A stretch of DNA of 64,000 bases from Candidatus Berkiella cookevillensis (GCF_001431315.2 NZ_LKHV02000001.1:744001-808000), one strand, 5' to 3'. Positions 36,347 to 45,666 are shown, counted from the stretch's first letter. Numbers and translations are program-made. Notes: generated by a model not told the origin, from the letters alone.

Positions 36347-36706
36347 ATGGCAAGAGTTAAGCGTGGCGTAACAGTTCGCAAAAAACATAAAAAGATTTTA
36401 AAACAAGCAAAAGGTTATTACGGCGCTCGTAGTCGTACCTATAAAGTTGCTAAACAAGCAGTTACCCGTGCGGGTCAATATGCTTATCGTGATAGAAAGC
36501 AAAAGAAAAGAGAATTTCGTGCTCTTTGGATTGTTCGTATTAATGCGGGCACAAGAGAGTTTGGATTGTCTTACAGTCGTTTCATGGATGGCCTTAAGAA
36601 AGCTAATATCGATGTTGATCGTAAGAACTTAGCTGAATTGGCTGTATTTGATAAAGCAGCTTTCAAAGCACTCGTTGATAACGCAAAAGCAGCATTAGCC
36701 GCTTAA
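36347..36706 (+). CDS. rplT: 50S ribosomal protein L20
   Basis: 119 residues, full length (E. coli 118). [38 protein letters not shown] and [18 protein letters not shown] are conserved L20 segments. L20 binds 23S rRNA early in assembly and represses the rpmI-rplT message in enterobacteria; the binding structure was not sought here. AGAGG precedes the ATG. Confidence 0.97.
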   Translation: MARVKRGVTVRKKHKKILKQAKGYYGARSRTYKVAKQAVTRAGQYAYRDRKQKKREFRALWIVRINAGTREFGLSYSRFMDGLKKANIDVDRKNLAELAVFDKAAFKALVDNAKAALAA

Positions 36707-36732
36707 GCCTAATAACTACCCATCTTTGTATG

Positions 36733-36850
36733 TAATTTTAGGCGCGATTCTTTACTGATACGTGCCTAAAGTCATAATACAAAGATCTATACTCAGATCA
36801 AATGGGTATACTCAAAGCATATTAAAAAAGGGAAGTATTTCCCTTTTTTT
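36733..36850 (+). terminator. Terminator/attenuator in front of pheS
   Basis: Two hairpins lie between rplT and pheS. The first pairs TTTAGGC (about 36735) with GCCTAAA, extended by CGCG/CGTG. The second, AAAAAAGGGAA-GTA-TTTCCCTTTTTTT (about 36823-36848), is a typical intrinsic terminator ending only a dozen bases before the pheS ATG. In E. coli pheST is controlled by attenuation with a Phe-rich leader peptide. I see no such leader peptide here, so the control mechanism is open. Confidence 0.65.
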
Positions 36851-36861
36851 GTGAGGATTAA

Positions 36862-37884
36862 ATGGAAGAGATTCATTCTTTACTTCATCAAGCAGAGAAA
36901 GAAATAAATGAGGCAACTGATCCTCAGAGTTTAGAGCACGTTCGTGTAAAATATTTAGGTAAGAAAGGGCATTTCACAGAAATTCTCAAAAACCTCAAAA
37001 ATCTATCCCCAGAAGAACGCAAAGAAGTTGGTAAAGATATCAATCTTGCAAAAGATAAATTTCAAGATTCATTTGCACAAAGAAAAGACACATTAGACGT
37101 AGTAGCTCGCAATAAACAAGAACTTAAAGAATCAATTGATGTTAGCTTGCCTGGTCATCCTATTCAGATAGGGGCGCTTCATCCAATCAGCACTACCTTA
37201 GAAAGAATTTCTCAAATCTTTAGTCAGATGGGCTTTCATACTGAAACAGGCCCAGATATTGAGTCTGAATATTATAATTTTGAAGCGCTCAATATTCCTG
37301 AGCATCATCCTGCGCGTGCAATGCATGATACTTTCTACTTTAATGATAAGCATGTACTGCGTACACACACTTCACCTGTGCAAATCCGTGCCATGGAAAA
37401 GATGAAAGCACCGATTCGTATTATTGCGCCTGGTAAAGTGTATCGTTGTGATTCTGATGTGACCCATACGCCTATGTTTCATCAAGTAGAAGGCTTAATG
37501 TTAGATGAAGGCATTCATTTTGGGCATTTAAAAGGTATTTTAGAAGCTTTTTTACAGGCATTTTTTGAAGAAGATGTTAAAACGCGATTTAGAGCTTCTT
37601 ATTTTCCTTTTACAGAGCCATCCGCTGAAGTGGATATGAGCTGTGTAAAATGTAAAGCCAAAGGGTGCAGGATTTGTAAGCAAACAGGTTGGTTAGAAGT
37701 TTTAGGTTGCGGTATGGTGCATCCAAAAGTTCTGGAATATGTAAAAGTCGATAGTGAAAAATACACTGGCTTTGCTTTTGGTATGGGCGTTGAGAGACTG
37801 ACCATGCTTCGTTACGAAGTAGACGATCTACGACTGTTTTTTGAAAATGATATTAGAGTGTTAAAACAATTCAGTGGCGTATAA
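36862..37884 (+). CDS. pheS: Phenylalanyl-tRNA synthetase alpha subunit
   Basis: 340 residues (E. coli 327). The N-terminal coiled coil (1-85) is followed by the class II core: HPISTTLERISQIFSQMGF, then LRTHTSPVQIRAM, the motif 2 region RIIAPGKVYRCDSDVTHTPM with FHQVEGLMLDE, and motif 3 in FAFGMGVERLTMLRYEVDDLR. There is an insert with four cysteines, CVKCKAKGCRIC, close to GWLEVLGCGMVHP; this zinc-ribbon-like insert occurs in many PheS proteins. It forms the a2b2 enzyme with the adjacent pheT product, which starts 3 bases later. Confidence 0.97.
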   Translation: MEEIHSLLHQAEKEINEATDPQSLEHVRVKYLGKKGHFTEILKNLKNLSPEERKEVGKDINLAKDKFQDSFAQRKDTLDVVARNKQELKESIDVSLPGHPIQIGALHPISTTLERISQIFSQMGFHTETGPDIESEYYNFEALNIPEHHPARAMHDTFYFNDKHVLRTHTSPVQIRAMEKMKAPIRIIAPGKVYRCDSDVTHTPMFHQVEGLMLDEGIHFGHLKGILEAFLQAFFEEDVKTRFRASYFPFTEPSAEVDMSCVKCKAKGCRICKQTGWLEVLGCGMVHPKVLEYVKVDSEKYTGFAFGMGVERLTMLRYEVDDLRLFFENDIRVLKQFSGV

Positions 37885-37887
37885 ACC

Positions 37888-39963
37888 GTGAAATTTAGTC
37901 AACAATGGATTCAAGAATATGTGAGTGTGCTCTCAAGTACTGAGCAAGTGGTTGAGCTTTTAACCATGGCAGGCCTTGAGGTGGATAGTGTAGAAGAAGT
38001 ACCAGGCTCAATCAGCCCCACATCTTTAACAGCTGCAACACAGCAAGATAAAATTATTGAAATTGATTTAACCCCCAATCGAGGGGATTGCTTAAGTATA
38101 AGAGGACTTGCTCGTGAGTTGTCTGTACTTACCAAGCAAGCTTTTCATGCGCCAAGCTATCCAGAGATCCCTGCACAAGGGCAAGATAGCGTAGATATAC
38201 AAGTATTAGCGCCGGAATATTGTCCACGCTATGTTGGGCGTATTATCAAAAATATTAAGAGCAACGCACAAATACCTTCTTGGATGCAAGAAAGACTCAG
38301 TCGTTGTGACATACGCTCAATTCATCCCGTCGTAGACATTTTAAATTATGTCATGATAGAAATGGGCCAGCCCATGCATGCCTTTGATTTAAGTAAAATT
38401 GAGGGGGCTATTAGTGTTCGCTTGGCCAAAGCACAAGAAAATATCACTCTGTTAGACGAACAGAAAATTACTTTAAAAGATAATACTTTGGTTATTGCCG
38501 ATAACACCGGGCCACTTGCGATTGCAGGTATTATGGGAGGATTATCCAGCGGTGTTTCTGAAGATACTCAAGATATCTTGCTGGAAAGTGCTTTATTTCT
38601 AAATAGTATGCAAGCAGGCAAAGCCAGACAATATGGTTTGCAGACTGATTCATCCTATCGCTTTGAGCGCGGTATCGATCCAACAGCACAAGTAAATGCC
38701 ATTGAAAGAGCAACTCAGCTTATTTTAGAAATCTGTGGCGGCATACCTTGCCAAATACAAGAAGTGACACAAGCAGCATTTTTGCCAAAGAAAGAAGTGA
38801 TTAGCTTGCGTTTACCTAGAATTACTAAGATTTTAGGGATAAATATTGAGCAAAACTTGGCTATTGAGCTTTTATCTCGCATTGGTTGTGAATGCAATGC
38901 GAATGGATCAGACGCTCTTTCTGTATTACCACCACAAAACCGATATGATTTGAACATAGAGGTCGATTTAATCGAAGAGTTGGCAAGAATACATGGCTAT
39001 CAAAATATTGTTACGCATTTACCGATAGCTGCCTTGAGTGTGCCTAAGCAAAATGAAAAAAGAATTCCTGAGCAAAGAATTAAGCATGCACTTGTTGATC
39101 TCGGATACCTTGAGGCTATTAACTATAGTTTTATTGATAGTACTTGGCAAAAATTATTGTTTCCAGATCGTGAACCCATAGCGTTATTAAATCCTATTTC
39201 TCAAGATATGGATACGATGCGATTAGCCTTGTTGCCGGGTTTGCTCAAAACATTGCAATACAATCAGAGAAGACAACAAAGTAGAGTTATGATTTTTGAA
39301 TTGGGTAATTATTATTACCAAGAAAAAGGTCAATCACAACAAAGACAAGCACTTGCTGGGCTTTGTGTCGGTATGCATTACGCTGATACATGGCGCAAAG
39401 AGCAGCGTCCTGTAGATTTCTTTGATCTCAAAGGCCACATTAATGCATTATGGCAGTTAACAGCTAACACACCTTTGAGCTTTGAAGCTGTGGATGATCT
39501 GTTGAATCAAAAAGGTAAGTCTGCTGCTATTTTATATGAAGGCAACAGAATAGGTTTAGTGGGTAAATTAAACACACATTTGCAGAAGCAATTAGATATA
39601 GAAGGCGATGTGTATTGGTTTGAATGTCTTTTAGAACCATTTTTAAATAAGCAAATTCCAAAACTGCTAAGACCGTCTAAATTTCCTGAAATTCGAAGGG
39701 ATATTGCGGTTATTGTTGATAATAACGTACAAAGCGAAGCACTTACCAAATTTGTTGGCAGCATGACTGATGAGTTGTTGCAAAGTGTTAATATTTTTGA
39801 TGAATATAAAGGCAAAGGCATAGCAGACGGTAGAAAAAGTATTGGGCTAGGCTTGATCTTACAACATCCTTCACGCACTCTAGTGGATGATGAGGTTAAT
39901 ACCTTAATGCAGTCCATTATTGATGGGTTGAAGAAGGAATTCGCAGCTGAACTGAGGGAATAA
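37888..39963 (+). CDS. pheT: Phenylalanyl-tRNA synthetase beta subunit lacking the N-terminal B2 domain
   Basis: 691 residues, about 104 shorter than the E. coli protein (795). The N-terminus [17 protein letters not shown] and [15 protein letters not shown] aligns with B1, but then the chain passes directly to [20 protein letters not shown], which in E. coli lies near residue 155. The whole EMAP-II-like tRNA-binding B2 domain is missing without a frameshift. The B3/B4 editing module ([34 protein letters not shown]), the B5/B6-B7 parts and the C-terminal FDX-ACB domain ([25 protein letters not shown]) are present. Probably functional. Confidence 0.95.
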   Translation: MKFSQQWIQEYVSVLSSTEQVVELLTMAGLEVDSVEEVPGSISPTSLTAATQQDKIIEIDLTPNRGDCLSIRGLARELSVLTKQAFHAPSYPEIPAQGQDSVDIQVLAPEYCPRYVGRIIKNIKSNAQIPSWMQERLSRCDIRSIHPVVDILNYVMIEMGQPMHAFDLSKIEGAISVRLAKAQENITLLDEQKITLKDNTLVIADNTGPLAIAGIMGGLSSGVSEDTQDILLESALFLNSMQAGKARQYGLQTDSSYRFERGIDPTAQVNAIERATQLILEICGGIPCQIQEVTQAAFLPKKEVISLRLPRITKILGINIEQNLAIELLSRIGCECNANGSDALSVLPPQNRYDLNIEVDLIEELARIHGYQNIVTHLPIAALSVPKQNEKRIPEQRIKHALVDLGYLEAINYSFIDSTWQKLLFPDREPIALLNPISQDMDTMRLALLPGLLKTLQYNQRRQQSRVMIFELGNYYYQEKGQSQQRQALAGLCVGMHYADTWRKEQRPVDFFDLKGHINALWQLTANTPLSFEAVDDLLNQKGKSAAILYEGNRIGLVGKLNTHLQKQLDIEGDVYWFECLLEPFLNKQIPKLLRPSKFPEIRRDIAVIVDNNVQSEALTKFVGSMTDELLQSVNIFDEYKGKGIADGRKSIGLGLILQHPSRTLVDDEVNTLMQSIIDGLKKEFAAELRE

Positions 39964-39965
39964 AT

Positions 39966-40289
39966 ATGACATTGACTAAAGCTGAATTAGCTGAATCGCT
40001 CATTACCGAACTTGGTATGAATAAACGTGATTCAAAAGAGTTAGTAGATTGTCTATTTGAAGAAGTGAGAGCTACTTTAGAGAATGGCAAGTCTGTCAAA
40101 ATTTCAGGTTTTGGCAATTTTGAATTAAGAGATAAAAGCCAACGACCTGGGCGTAATCCTAAAACAGGTCAGGATGTTGAGATCAGTGCACGACGTGTTG
40201 TGACCTTTAAAGCGGGTCAGAAACTAAAAGCGAGGGTTGAAACGCCTAAAGGTGAGGTTGCGCATCACAATTCTGGAGACGAGGACTAA
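39966..40289 (+). CDS. ihfA: Integration host factor alpha subunit
   Basis: 107 residues (E. coli 99). [40 protein letters not shown] and [20 protein letters not shown] are typical of IHF-alpha, including the proline-tipped arm RNPKTG. It forms the DNA-bending IHF heterodimer with IhfB. The position right after pheT (2-base gap) is the conserved gammaproteobacterial order, and identifies alpha rather than HU. Confidence 0.95.
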   Translation: MTLTKAELAESLITELGMNKRDSKELVDCLFEEVRATLENGKSVKISGFGNFELRDKSQRPGRNPKTGQDVEISARRVVTFKAGQKLKARVETPKGEVAHHNSGDED

Positions 40290-40357
40290 AATTTTGTCCA
40301 CTTTCTTTTGACTTAGCAAGAAAAGTAGGTAAAATCCTACTCTTACATTTCTTTCAT

Positions 40358-40434
40358 CGGGGCGTAGCGCAGCCTGGTAGCGCACATGCATGGGGTGCAT
40401 GGGGTCGAAGGTTCAAATCCTTCCGTCCCGACCA
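40358..40434 (+). tRNA. tRNA-Pro (GGG)
   Basis: Acceptor CGGGGCG pairs with CGTCCCG; D-arm GCGCAGCCTGGTAGCGC; anticodon loop CATGGGGTG with anticodon GGG; T-arm GAAGGTTCAAATCCTTC; ends ACCA. 77 nt. It closely follows the E. coli tRNA-Pro(GGG) sequence. Only 70 bases after ihfA. Confidence 0.96.
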
Positions 40435-40645
40435 AAATTCTCCAAAAATTTCTAGCATATTTAACATTTCACTTTTTAAGAAAATGAGCTTCCATCAATA
40501 AGGCTGAGGCAGGCTTTGATCACTGTATTTGTATTAATAGCTAACTAAAAAACTTCATTTAAAAGAGATTAATCAAAGCAGTCTGGATAAAAAACATCAC
40601 CAACAAGTGAAGCTATTATTAGAAGTGTTTCTTTCTTTTGTGATT

Positions 40646-40762
40646 ATTAATGCCTATACAAATATATAATTTGTTGGTTAGCTATTTCTTAGTGGTGCAA
40701 AGCGCCCTATGCCCCCTTTGGAATCAAAGGGGGTCGCCGTTTTACGGCGGGGGGATTTATCA
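40646..40762 (+). repeat. Left 117-bp inverted repeat of the DUF559 unit
   Basis: Near-perfect reverse complement of 41170-41286. It contains two internal palindromes: CCCCCTTTG-GAATC-AAAGGGGG (approximately) and CGCCG-TTTTA-CGGCG. Differences from the right copy cluster in the outermost 30 bases. Confidence 0.85.
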
Positions 40763-40791
40763 TTTCAGATTAAGCTAATATAGAAAGTTAT

Positions 40792-41172
40792 ATGAGTTGT
40801 GACAAATCGATAATGAAAAATAACGCACGATATTTGCGTGCTAATATGACAGAGCATGAACTGTTAATCTGGTATTACATTCGCAGGAAAAAAATAAATA
40901 ATATCCAATTTTATCGCCAAAAACATCTTGGCCCATTTATAGTTGATTTTTATGCACCTTCTATAAGATTAGTCCTCGAAATTGATGGTTCACAGCATTT
41001 TGAAAAGGAGCATTGCGAGCAAGATAAGTTTCGTGATGCATATTTAAGAAAAGCAAAAATACATGTTTTAAGATTCAATAATCATGAAATTAAATATCAG
41101 ATGAGTAGTGTGCTTGAAAAATTAAATGATGTCATAGAGCAGATAAAACAGTTTGGAACAGTGAGAGATTGA
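40792..41172 (+). CDS. DUF559-domain endonuclease-like protein (Vsr/PD-(D/E)xK fold)
   Basis: 126 residues. NARYLRANMTEHELLIWYYI is the conserved N-terminal helix. The nuclease core is GPFIVDFYAPSIRLVLEIDGSQHF, with Asp52 and Glu63-x-Asp65 as metal-binding residues, followed by RKAKIHVLRFNNHEI. DUF559 proteins are related to the very-short-patch-repair endonuclease Vsr. The start could also be the ATG seven codons later (MKNNARYL); no strong ribosome site separates them. It fills the space between two long inverted repeats almost completely. Confidence 0.85.
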   Translation: MSCDKSIMKNNARYLRANMTEHELLIWYYIRRKKINNIQFYRQKHLGPFIVDFYAPSIRLVLEIDGSQHFEKEHCEQDKFRDAYLRKAKIHVLRFNNHEIKYQMSSVLEKLNDVIEQIKQFGTVRD

Positions 41173-41286
41173 TAAATCCCCTCGCCGTAAAACGGCGACC
41201 CCCTTTGATTCCAAAGGGGGCATAGGGCGCTTTGCACCACTAAGAAATAGCTGACCAACAAATTACATACTTATGTAGGTATTAAT
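41170..41286 (-). repeat. Right 117-bp inverted repeat of the DUF559 unit
   Basis: Inverted copy of 40646-40762, same length. Its inner border coincides with the stop codon of the DUF559 gene, so gene and repeat have been kept together as one unit. Confidence 0.85.
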
Positions 41287-41308
41287 TTTTTATTAAGGGA
41301 AAATTAAC

Positions 41309-42304
41309 ATGAAAATAATACCAGAAAAATTAGTCGAAGGTGATCAACTAAGAGTAATTGCTCCCTCCAGAAGTTTAAAAATCATATCTGAAGAAAATAT
41401 CAACCATGCAGTGAACGCAATAGAAGCGCTTGACTTAAAGGTAACTTTTGGAAAAAATGTCAATGAAATTGATATGATGTCATCGTCTTCAATTGCTTCT
41501 AGGATAGAAGATTTACATGAGGCTTTTTCTGATAAAAATGTTAAAGCGATTTTGACTGTCATTGGTGGTTTTAATTCAAATCAATTATTCCGTTATATTG
41601 ATTATGATTTGATAAAGAAGAATCCAAAAATATTTTGTGGCTTTTCAGATATCACAGCTTTGCAAAATGCAATCTACAGTAGAACAGGATTAATCACTTA
41701 TTCAGGCCCTCATTTTAGTACTTTCGGGATGAAAAAAGGGTTTGAATATTCATTAGACTATTTCAAAAAAATCTTCTTTCAGCAGAAAAGAATTGAGCTA
41801 ATGCCTTCGGAGCAGTGGGCAGATGATGCTTGGTTTTTGAACCAAGATGATAGAACATTTTATGATAATGAGGGATATTGGCTTATTAATGAAGGCAATG
41901 CCAAAGGCACAATTGTGGGTGGGAGTTTAAGTACGATTCAATTACTTCATGGAACGTCGTATATGCCGTCACTTGAAAATTCTATTTTATTTATTGAGGC
42001 AGATGCGATAACGGATGGAAATTTTGATGTTGTTGAGTTTGATAGAGATCTTCAATCGCTTATACATCAACCAAATTTTGATAAAGTTCAAGGAATATTG
42101 ATTGGTAGATTTGAAAAAAAATTCAATATGAATTTAGAACAATTAAAATTCATTATTAGCTCAAAGCAAGAATTACGGAATATACCTATTATCGCGAATG
42201 CAGATTTTGGTCATACGATGCCAATATTTACATTTCCAATTGGTGGCTTATGTGAAATAAGTGCTTCTGAGGAAAATATAAAGATTGAGCTGTTCGAGGA
42301 ATAG
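41309..42304 (+). CDS. S66-family serine peptidase (LD-carboxypeptidase/MccF-like)
   Basis: 331 residues. LRVIAPSRSLKIISEENINH begins the fold; the nucleophile region is KNVKAILTVIGGFNSNQLF and KIFCGFSDITALQNAIY, then GLITYSGPHFSTFG. The catalytic Glu/His part is GGSLSTIQLLHGTSYMPSL with ILFIEAD, and FGHTMPIFTFPIG near the end. Family members either cut the L,D bond of murein tetrapeptide during recycling (LdcA) or inactivate microcin C (MccF). The stretch around FIEADAITDGNFDVVEFDR looks closer to the MccF-like branch, but I cannot decide. ATG preceded by AAGGGAAAATTAAC. Confidence 0.85.
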   Translation: MKIIPEKLVEGDQLRVIAPSRSLKIISEENINHAVNAIEALDLKVTFGKNVNEIDMMSSSSIASRIEDLHEAFSDKNVKAILTVIGGFNSNQLFRYIDYDLIKKNPKIFCGFSDITALQNAIYSRTGLITYSGPHFSTFGMKKGFEYSLDYFKKIFFQQKRIELMPSEQWADDAWFLNQDDRTFYDNEGYWLINEGNAKGTIVGGSLSTIQLLHGTSYMPSLENSILFIEADAITDGNFDVVEFDRDLQSLIHQPNFDKVQGILIGRFEKKFNMNLEQLKFIISSKQELRNIPIIANADFGHTMPIFTFPIGGLCEISASEENIKIELFEE

Positions 42305-42348
42305 GGGGCTATGATAAATTTCAAAATCGAAGATGCATTGCTGATAAA

Positions 42349-42672
42349 TTATGGGTGCGGAGTGATTGCAATGATAGTAATTTGTTGCTTATTGGGACCA
42401 TAACACCAAAATATTCGATATGCACCAGGTGTATTATTTTGAGCATAGGCTTCAAAAAACTTTTCTTTTGGGTTAAATGGGTTGTTCAACGAAGAATACT
42501 CGTGCGTTTGTAAGCCAGGATGCCTTGGATTGGCCTCTAGCAATCTTAATGCCTTATTTATCTGTTTGTATAACCCAAATTGACGAGAGTTTTGTGAGCT
42601 TTGTTTTGCTTTTTCCCTTAAATCTAGCAGTGTACTTTGCGCAACAGGTTGATAAAGAAGTTCAAAGCTCAT
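42349..42672 (-). CDS. RelE/ParE-like toxin of a toxin-antitoxin pair
   Basis: 107 residues. FELLYQPVAQSTLLDLREKA, INKALRLLEANPRHPGLQTH and FEAYAQNNTPGAYRIFWCYG match the RelE/ParE-superfamily fold (alpha hairpin followed by a strand pair with Tyr/Arg). Its start overlaps the stop of the upstream AbrB-like gene by four bases (ATGA), the usual antitoxin-first order. The target (mRNA on the ribosome or gyrase) cannot be read. Confidence 0.7.
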   Translation of the reverse strand: MSFELLYQPVAQSTLLDLREKAKQSSQNSRQFGLYKQINKALRLLEANPRHPGLQTHEYSSLNNPFNPKEKFFEAYAQNNTPGAYRIFWCYGPNKQQITIIAITPHP

Positions 42673-42956
42673 TTGTGCGTCCTTTTACTTTGCTTTTCAG
42701 TCTCTTCTAACCATGCTTCATCTTCTTCTAAATTGAAGCTAAGAGGTTGTCCTTTACCCTGCTTGGCTTGCTCTAACCCTTGTCTTACCGCTGTAAGAGC
42801 ATCTTGGTTTTTATATAGCCAGGCTTCTTTTTCTGGAATGACTTGAACAGGTATCAATTCGATATTTCCTTCTTTTACATTGAGAGAGAACATCTTATTT
42901 GCAAACTCTTTACCAAGACAAAGCCGGCCAGATGCATCGGTTGTGTATGTTTTCAT
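42669..42956 (-). CDS. AbrB/SpoVT-like antitoxin
   Basis: 95 residues. TTDASGRLCLGKEFANKMFS resembles the swapped-hairpin start of AbrB-type DNA-binding domains (K/D-x-x-GRLxLP), followed by a strand IELIPVQVIPEKEAWLYKN and a charged helical tail that would bind the toxin (EQAKQGKGQPLSFNLEEDEAW). Translationally coupled to the RelE-like gene. It would repress its own operon. Confidence 0.72.
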   Translation of the reverse strand: MKTYTTDASGRLCLGKEFANKMFSLNVKEGNIELIPVQVIPEKEAWLYKNQDALTAVRQGLEQAKQGKGQPLSFNLEEDEAWLEETEKQSKRTHK

Positions 42957-43161
42957 AGCACATTGTCCTTATAGTTAATTCTTTAGTTAATTAAGTATAG
43001 CACCAAAATGCCATAATACCAATATTCCTTAATTCCATAACGGTAATAATATAAACAAGTATTTACACTATTTAGTGTGTATATTCTCTTTTTTTGACTT
43101 TAGAATACATTTGAGATCTATGTGTTCAAGCACCTTGTGTATTGCTTTATTGGAGAAGAAG

Positions 43162-43914
43162 ATGGCTTTAGTCCTAAACAATGAGGTTCATCGAGAAAGC
43201 GGTTACTGGACCAAACAAGTTCATCAATTTCTTCACTTTTTACGAGAGCAAGGTTTCACGCAAGCGCCAGAGCCATTAGGATTTGATGAACAGGGACGAG
43301 AAATTGTCAGTTTCGTAAAAGGACAGACATGTGACTATCCCTTATCAGATGAGGTAGCTTCACTAGAGGCATTAGTATCTGCAGCAAAGCTTTTACGTAC
43401 CTATCATAATGTTTCACAAAGTTTTTTAAACGAGATTACGACAACTAATCAAACGTGGATGTTGTCTTGTCGAGATCCCCAAGAGGTTATATGTCATAGT
43501 GATTTTGCACCCTATAATATTTGTTTTGAGGGGAAGCAAGCGGTTGGCATTATTGATTTTGAGACAGCGCATCCAGGCCCACGTGTATGGGATATTGTCT
43601 ATGCGCTGTATCGATTTGCACCCTTTTCAAATCCAAAGAATATAGAAAGCTTTGGTGGAATCGAAGATCAAATTTTAAGAGCATATTTATTTTGCAATGC
43701 ATATGGCTTGAATGAAGAAAGTAGAATTGGGTTGGTTGATTTAATGCTTGAGAGATTACAAGCCTTATTGAGTTTTTTAATGCAATCTGCTCGAGAAGGA
43801 AATAAAAAATATGTATTGAACATGCAAGCAGGCCATCACTTAACGTATTTGGCAGATATTGAATATATAACATTACATAAATTACGGATTGAGAAGGGCT
43901 TGATAAAAATTTAA
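43162..43914 (+). CDS. Aminoglycoside phosphotransferase-family (APH) protein
   Basis: 251 residues from ATG 43162, which has GGAGAAG upstream; an open frame 29 codons longer lacks a ribosome site. The kinase-like fold is shown by VICHSDFAPYNICFEG (catalytic HxDxxxxN) and AVGIIDFETAHPGPRVWDIVYAL (metal-binding D). The N-terminal lobe is short (VHRESGYWTKQVHQFLHFLRE) with no clear phosphate loop, as in other small APH proteins. Substrate unknown; such proteins in intracellular bacteria may phosphorylate small molecules rather than antibiotics. Confidence 0.8.
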   Translation: MALVLNNEVHRESGYWTKQVHQFLHFLREQGFTQAPEPLGFDEQGREIVSFVKGQTCDYPLSDEVASLEALVSAAKLLRTYHNVSQSFLNEITTTNQTWMLSCRDPQEVICHSDFAPYNICFEGKQAVGIIDFETAHPGPRVWDIVYALYRFAPFSNPKNIESFGGIEDQILRAYLFCNAYGLNEESRIGLVDLMLERLQALLSFLMQSAREGNKKYVLNMQAGHHLTYLADIEYITLHKLRIEKGLIKI

Positions 43915-44229
43915 GGATGCTTAACCAAAAGAATTAAAAGACAACCTTTATAAAATATTTTAATAAGATGAGATAATAATATCACTACTTTAACGATTGA
44001 TTGGCAAACGATTGAAGGTAATACCAAAACGCGTGCATACGATATAGCATGATTGATAGAGATGGTATTCTTGTATCTTATATGACAATGTGTGCAAAAA
44101 AATAACAATAAACCAAAGATCTCTAACAATGCACAGATAGCTAAGCTGTTTTTTATAGAGCAAGCGTGTAAAATAAGGAATATTTTTATGAGTTAAGTTG
44201 ACTGACAATGTTTGTAGGAGTTCTCTCAA
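43915..44229. other. Gene-free stretch
   Basis: About 315 AT-rich bases between the APH gene and the lipase gene. No convincing coding frame, hairpin or repeat is seen. The promoter of the lipase gene should be here; GGAG lies ten bases before its ATG. Confidence 0.5.
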
Positions 44230-45666
44230 ATGTTAAAATCTATAAGCTTGATGGCAAAAGATATTGCCAGCCATATTGGCTCACAGACAACGCAAGAAGA
44301 ACCTACTACTTTAACAGGAAAATTTGTCAAAAAAGCAAAGCAATTAAATGCAATGGCAAAAGGTACTTTTGAAGAAAAACCCAAAACACCCTCTATAGAT
44401 AATCAAGCAGAAAGCTTAGTTGATGCCCAACATAGGCTTGAATTTGCTTTGGGTGAAAGGCTTGCGCTTGATGTTGCGTATAGACCGATAAGCTTACAAC
44501 AACATATTATTCCATTGCTTGAAGAAGACAATAATCTTCGAGATTATAAAATTGTGACGCTTGATTCTGGTCATGGTGGTATCGTTGGAAACATTTTGAT
44601 ACCGTCTTCACACAATAATGCTGCGCGTGTTTATGTTAACTTTCGTGGCACAGATTCTCATACTGCGGCAACTTTTCATTTAGATTTAGAGCATTGCGCA
44701 GGGGAAGAGTCTTTTCATCGCCATTTACCGCAGATCATGAAGCAAATTAATCAGGCGATTGCAGAAGCATCAGGCTCTGAAGAGAGAGAAGTTGAGCTGA
44801 TTATTTCTGGTCATAGTTTAGGCAGTGCATTGAGTCAATATTGCTTGAATGCCACTATGCTCTTTTCTGCACTTCATTTAAAAACTGCCCTAGAAGAAAA
44901 ACAAGTTGATTCTGATACACAAGAATTGATTGGAAATATACAAGAAAATTTTAAGCAATATTTATTGAAGCAATACTGTCTTAAAAGGCAAGAAATAGCG
45001 CTTGAGGATTATCGGTATTTTTCAAGAATTAGCACATTTAAAATAAATAGCTGGAGTACAATTGGTGTTAGCAATGCAGTTGAACACAGTACTAATGTAT
45101 TGGCAGATATTTTAAAGTTAAATGGAAAAAATATCATAGGTCGATTTTTGAGAAATACACTTGATATTGTTAGCAAATTGGGTGAAGGAAATTCTTTATC
45201 ATCGTGTAATGCAGATGTGACTTATCTGGAGATTGAAGATCGCAGTCTCAATCTTAATCGATCTGCTCTTGCAGGTGCCATTACGGGGATTGCCAGTGGC
45301 ATGCTTTTGGGTGGCGTACCCGGTATCATCATTGGTGGTGCTACCGCTGTTTATAATGGATTACGCCCTTTGCATTTAGCACATGGTGATTGTAATTTTG
45401 GAAAATATGGTGAATTACTTGTGGGGAAGCAGTATAGGATCTTTAGCAATGAAACATTGTTGGGAAAAAGAAAAATTGCAGAAATTTCAGAAGATAAATT
45501 AACTGTTTTCCAAAAGCCTGTTTTATACAAAGCAAAAAGCCTATTAAAGCAGGCTGGTAATGTTGGAAGTGAATTCAAAAAAAGTGCGACAGTTGGCATT
45601 GTTGAAGTCATTAAAGCGGTTGATAGAAGTGTTGAGAAGACTGTTAGAATAGGTTGTAAGAAATAA
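44230..45666 (+). CDS. Lipase class 3-like serine hydrolase with Gly-rich membrane hairpin, effector candidate
   Basis: 478 residues. The nucleophile elbow is VELIISGHSLGSALSQYC (about 187-204; GxSxG), and RVYVNFRGTDSHTAATFHLD fits the strand before it with an RGT motif as in fungal-type class 3 lipases. A hydrophobic Gly/Ala-rich hairpin (GAITGIASGMLLGGVPGIII, about 350-372) precedes HLAHGDCNFGKYGELLVGKQ, where a catalytic His may lie. The N-terminus is soluble and without a signal peptide. It resembles the hydrolase at 31 kb in design. A host-lipid target is plausible but not shown. Confidence 0.72.
   Translation: MLKSISLMAKDIASHIGSQTTQEEPTTLTGKFVKKAKQLNAMAKGTFEEKPKTPSIDNQAESLVDAQHRLEFALGERLALDVAYRPISLQQHIIPLLEEDNNLRDYKIVTLDSGHGGIVGNILIPSSHNNAARVYVNFRGTDSHTAATFHLDLEHCAGEESFHRHLPQIMKQINQAIAEASGSEEREVELIISGHSLGSALSQYCLNATMLFSALHLKTALEEKQVDSDTQELIGNIQENFKQYLLKQYCLKRQEIALEDYRYFSRISTFKINSWSTIGVSNAVEHSTNVLADILKLNGKNIIGRFLRNTLDIVSKLGEGNSLSSCNADVTYLEIEDRSLNLNRSALAGAITGIASGMLLGGVPGIIIGGATAVYNGLRPLHLAHGDCNFGKYGELLVGKQYRIFSNETLLGKRKIAEISEDKLTVFQKPVLYKAKSLLKQAGNVGSEFKKSATVGIVEVIKAVDRSVEKTVRIGCKK

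Larger units (their letters stand above)
40646..41286 (+). mobile_element. 641-bp unit: DUF559 gene between 117-bp inverted repeats
   Basis: Left (40646-40762) and right (41170-41286) ends are near-identical inverted copies, each 117 bases long, running from ATTAAT through TAATTTGTTGG, GTGGTGCAAAGCGCCC, CCCCCTTTGGAATC, CGCCGTTTTACGGCG to GGGGATTTATCA. The only gene inside encodes a DUF559 nuclease, and its stop codon TGA forms the first bases of the right repeat. There is no transposase. The compact size and long ends suggest a mobile cassette moved in trans or by the nuclease itself. I could not identify a target duplication. Confidence 0.75.

Noticed and set aside
40681..41260. CRISPR array suspected from the repeated blocks
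   Set aside because: There are only two copies, inverted and 117 bases long, with a gene between them; not a CRISPR array. No other short regularly spaced repeats were seen in the window.
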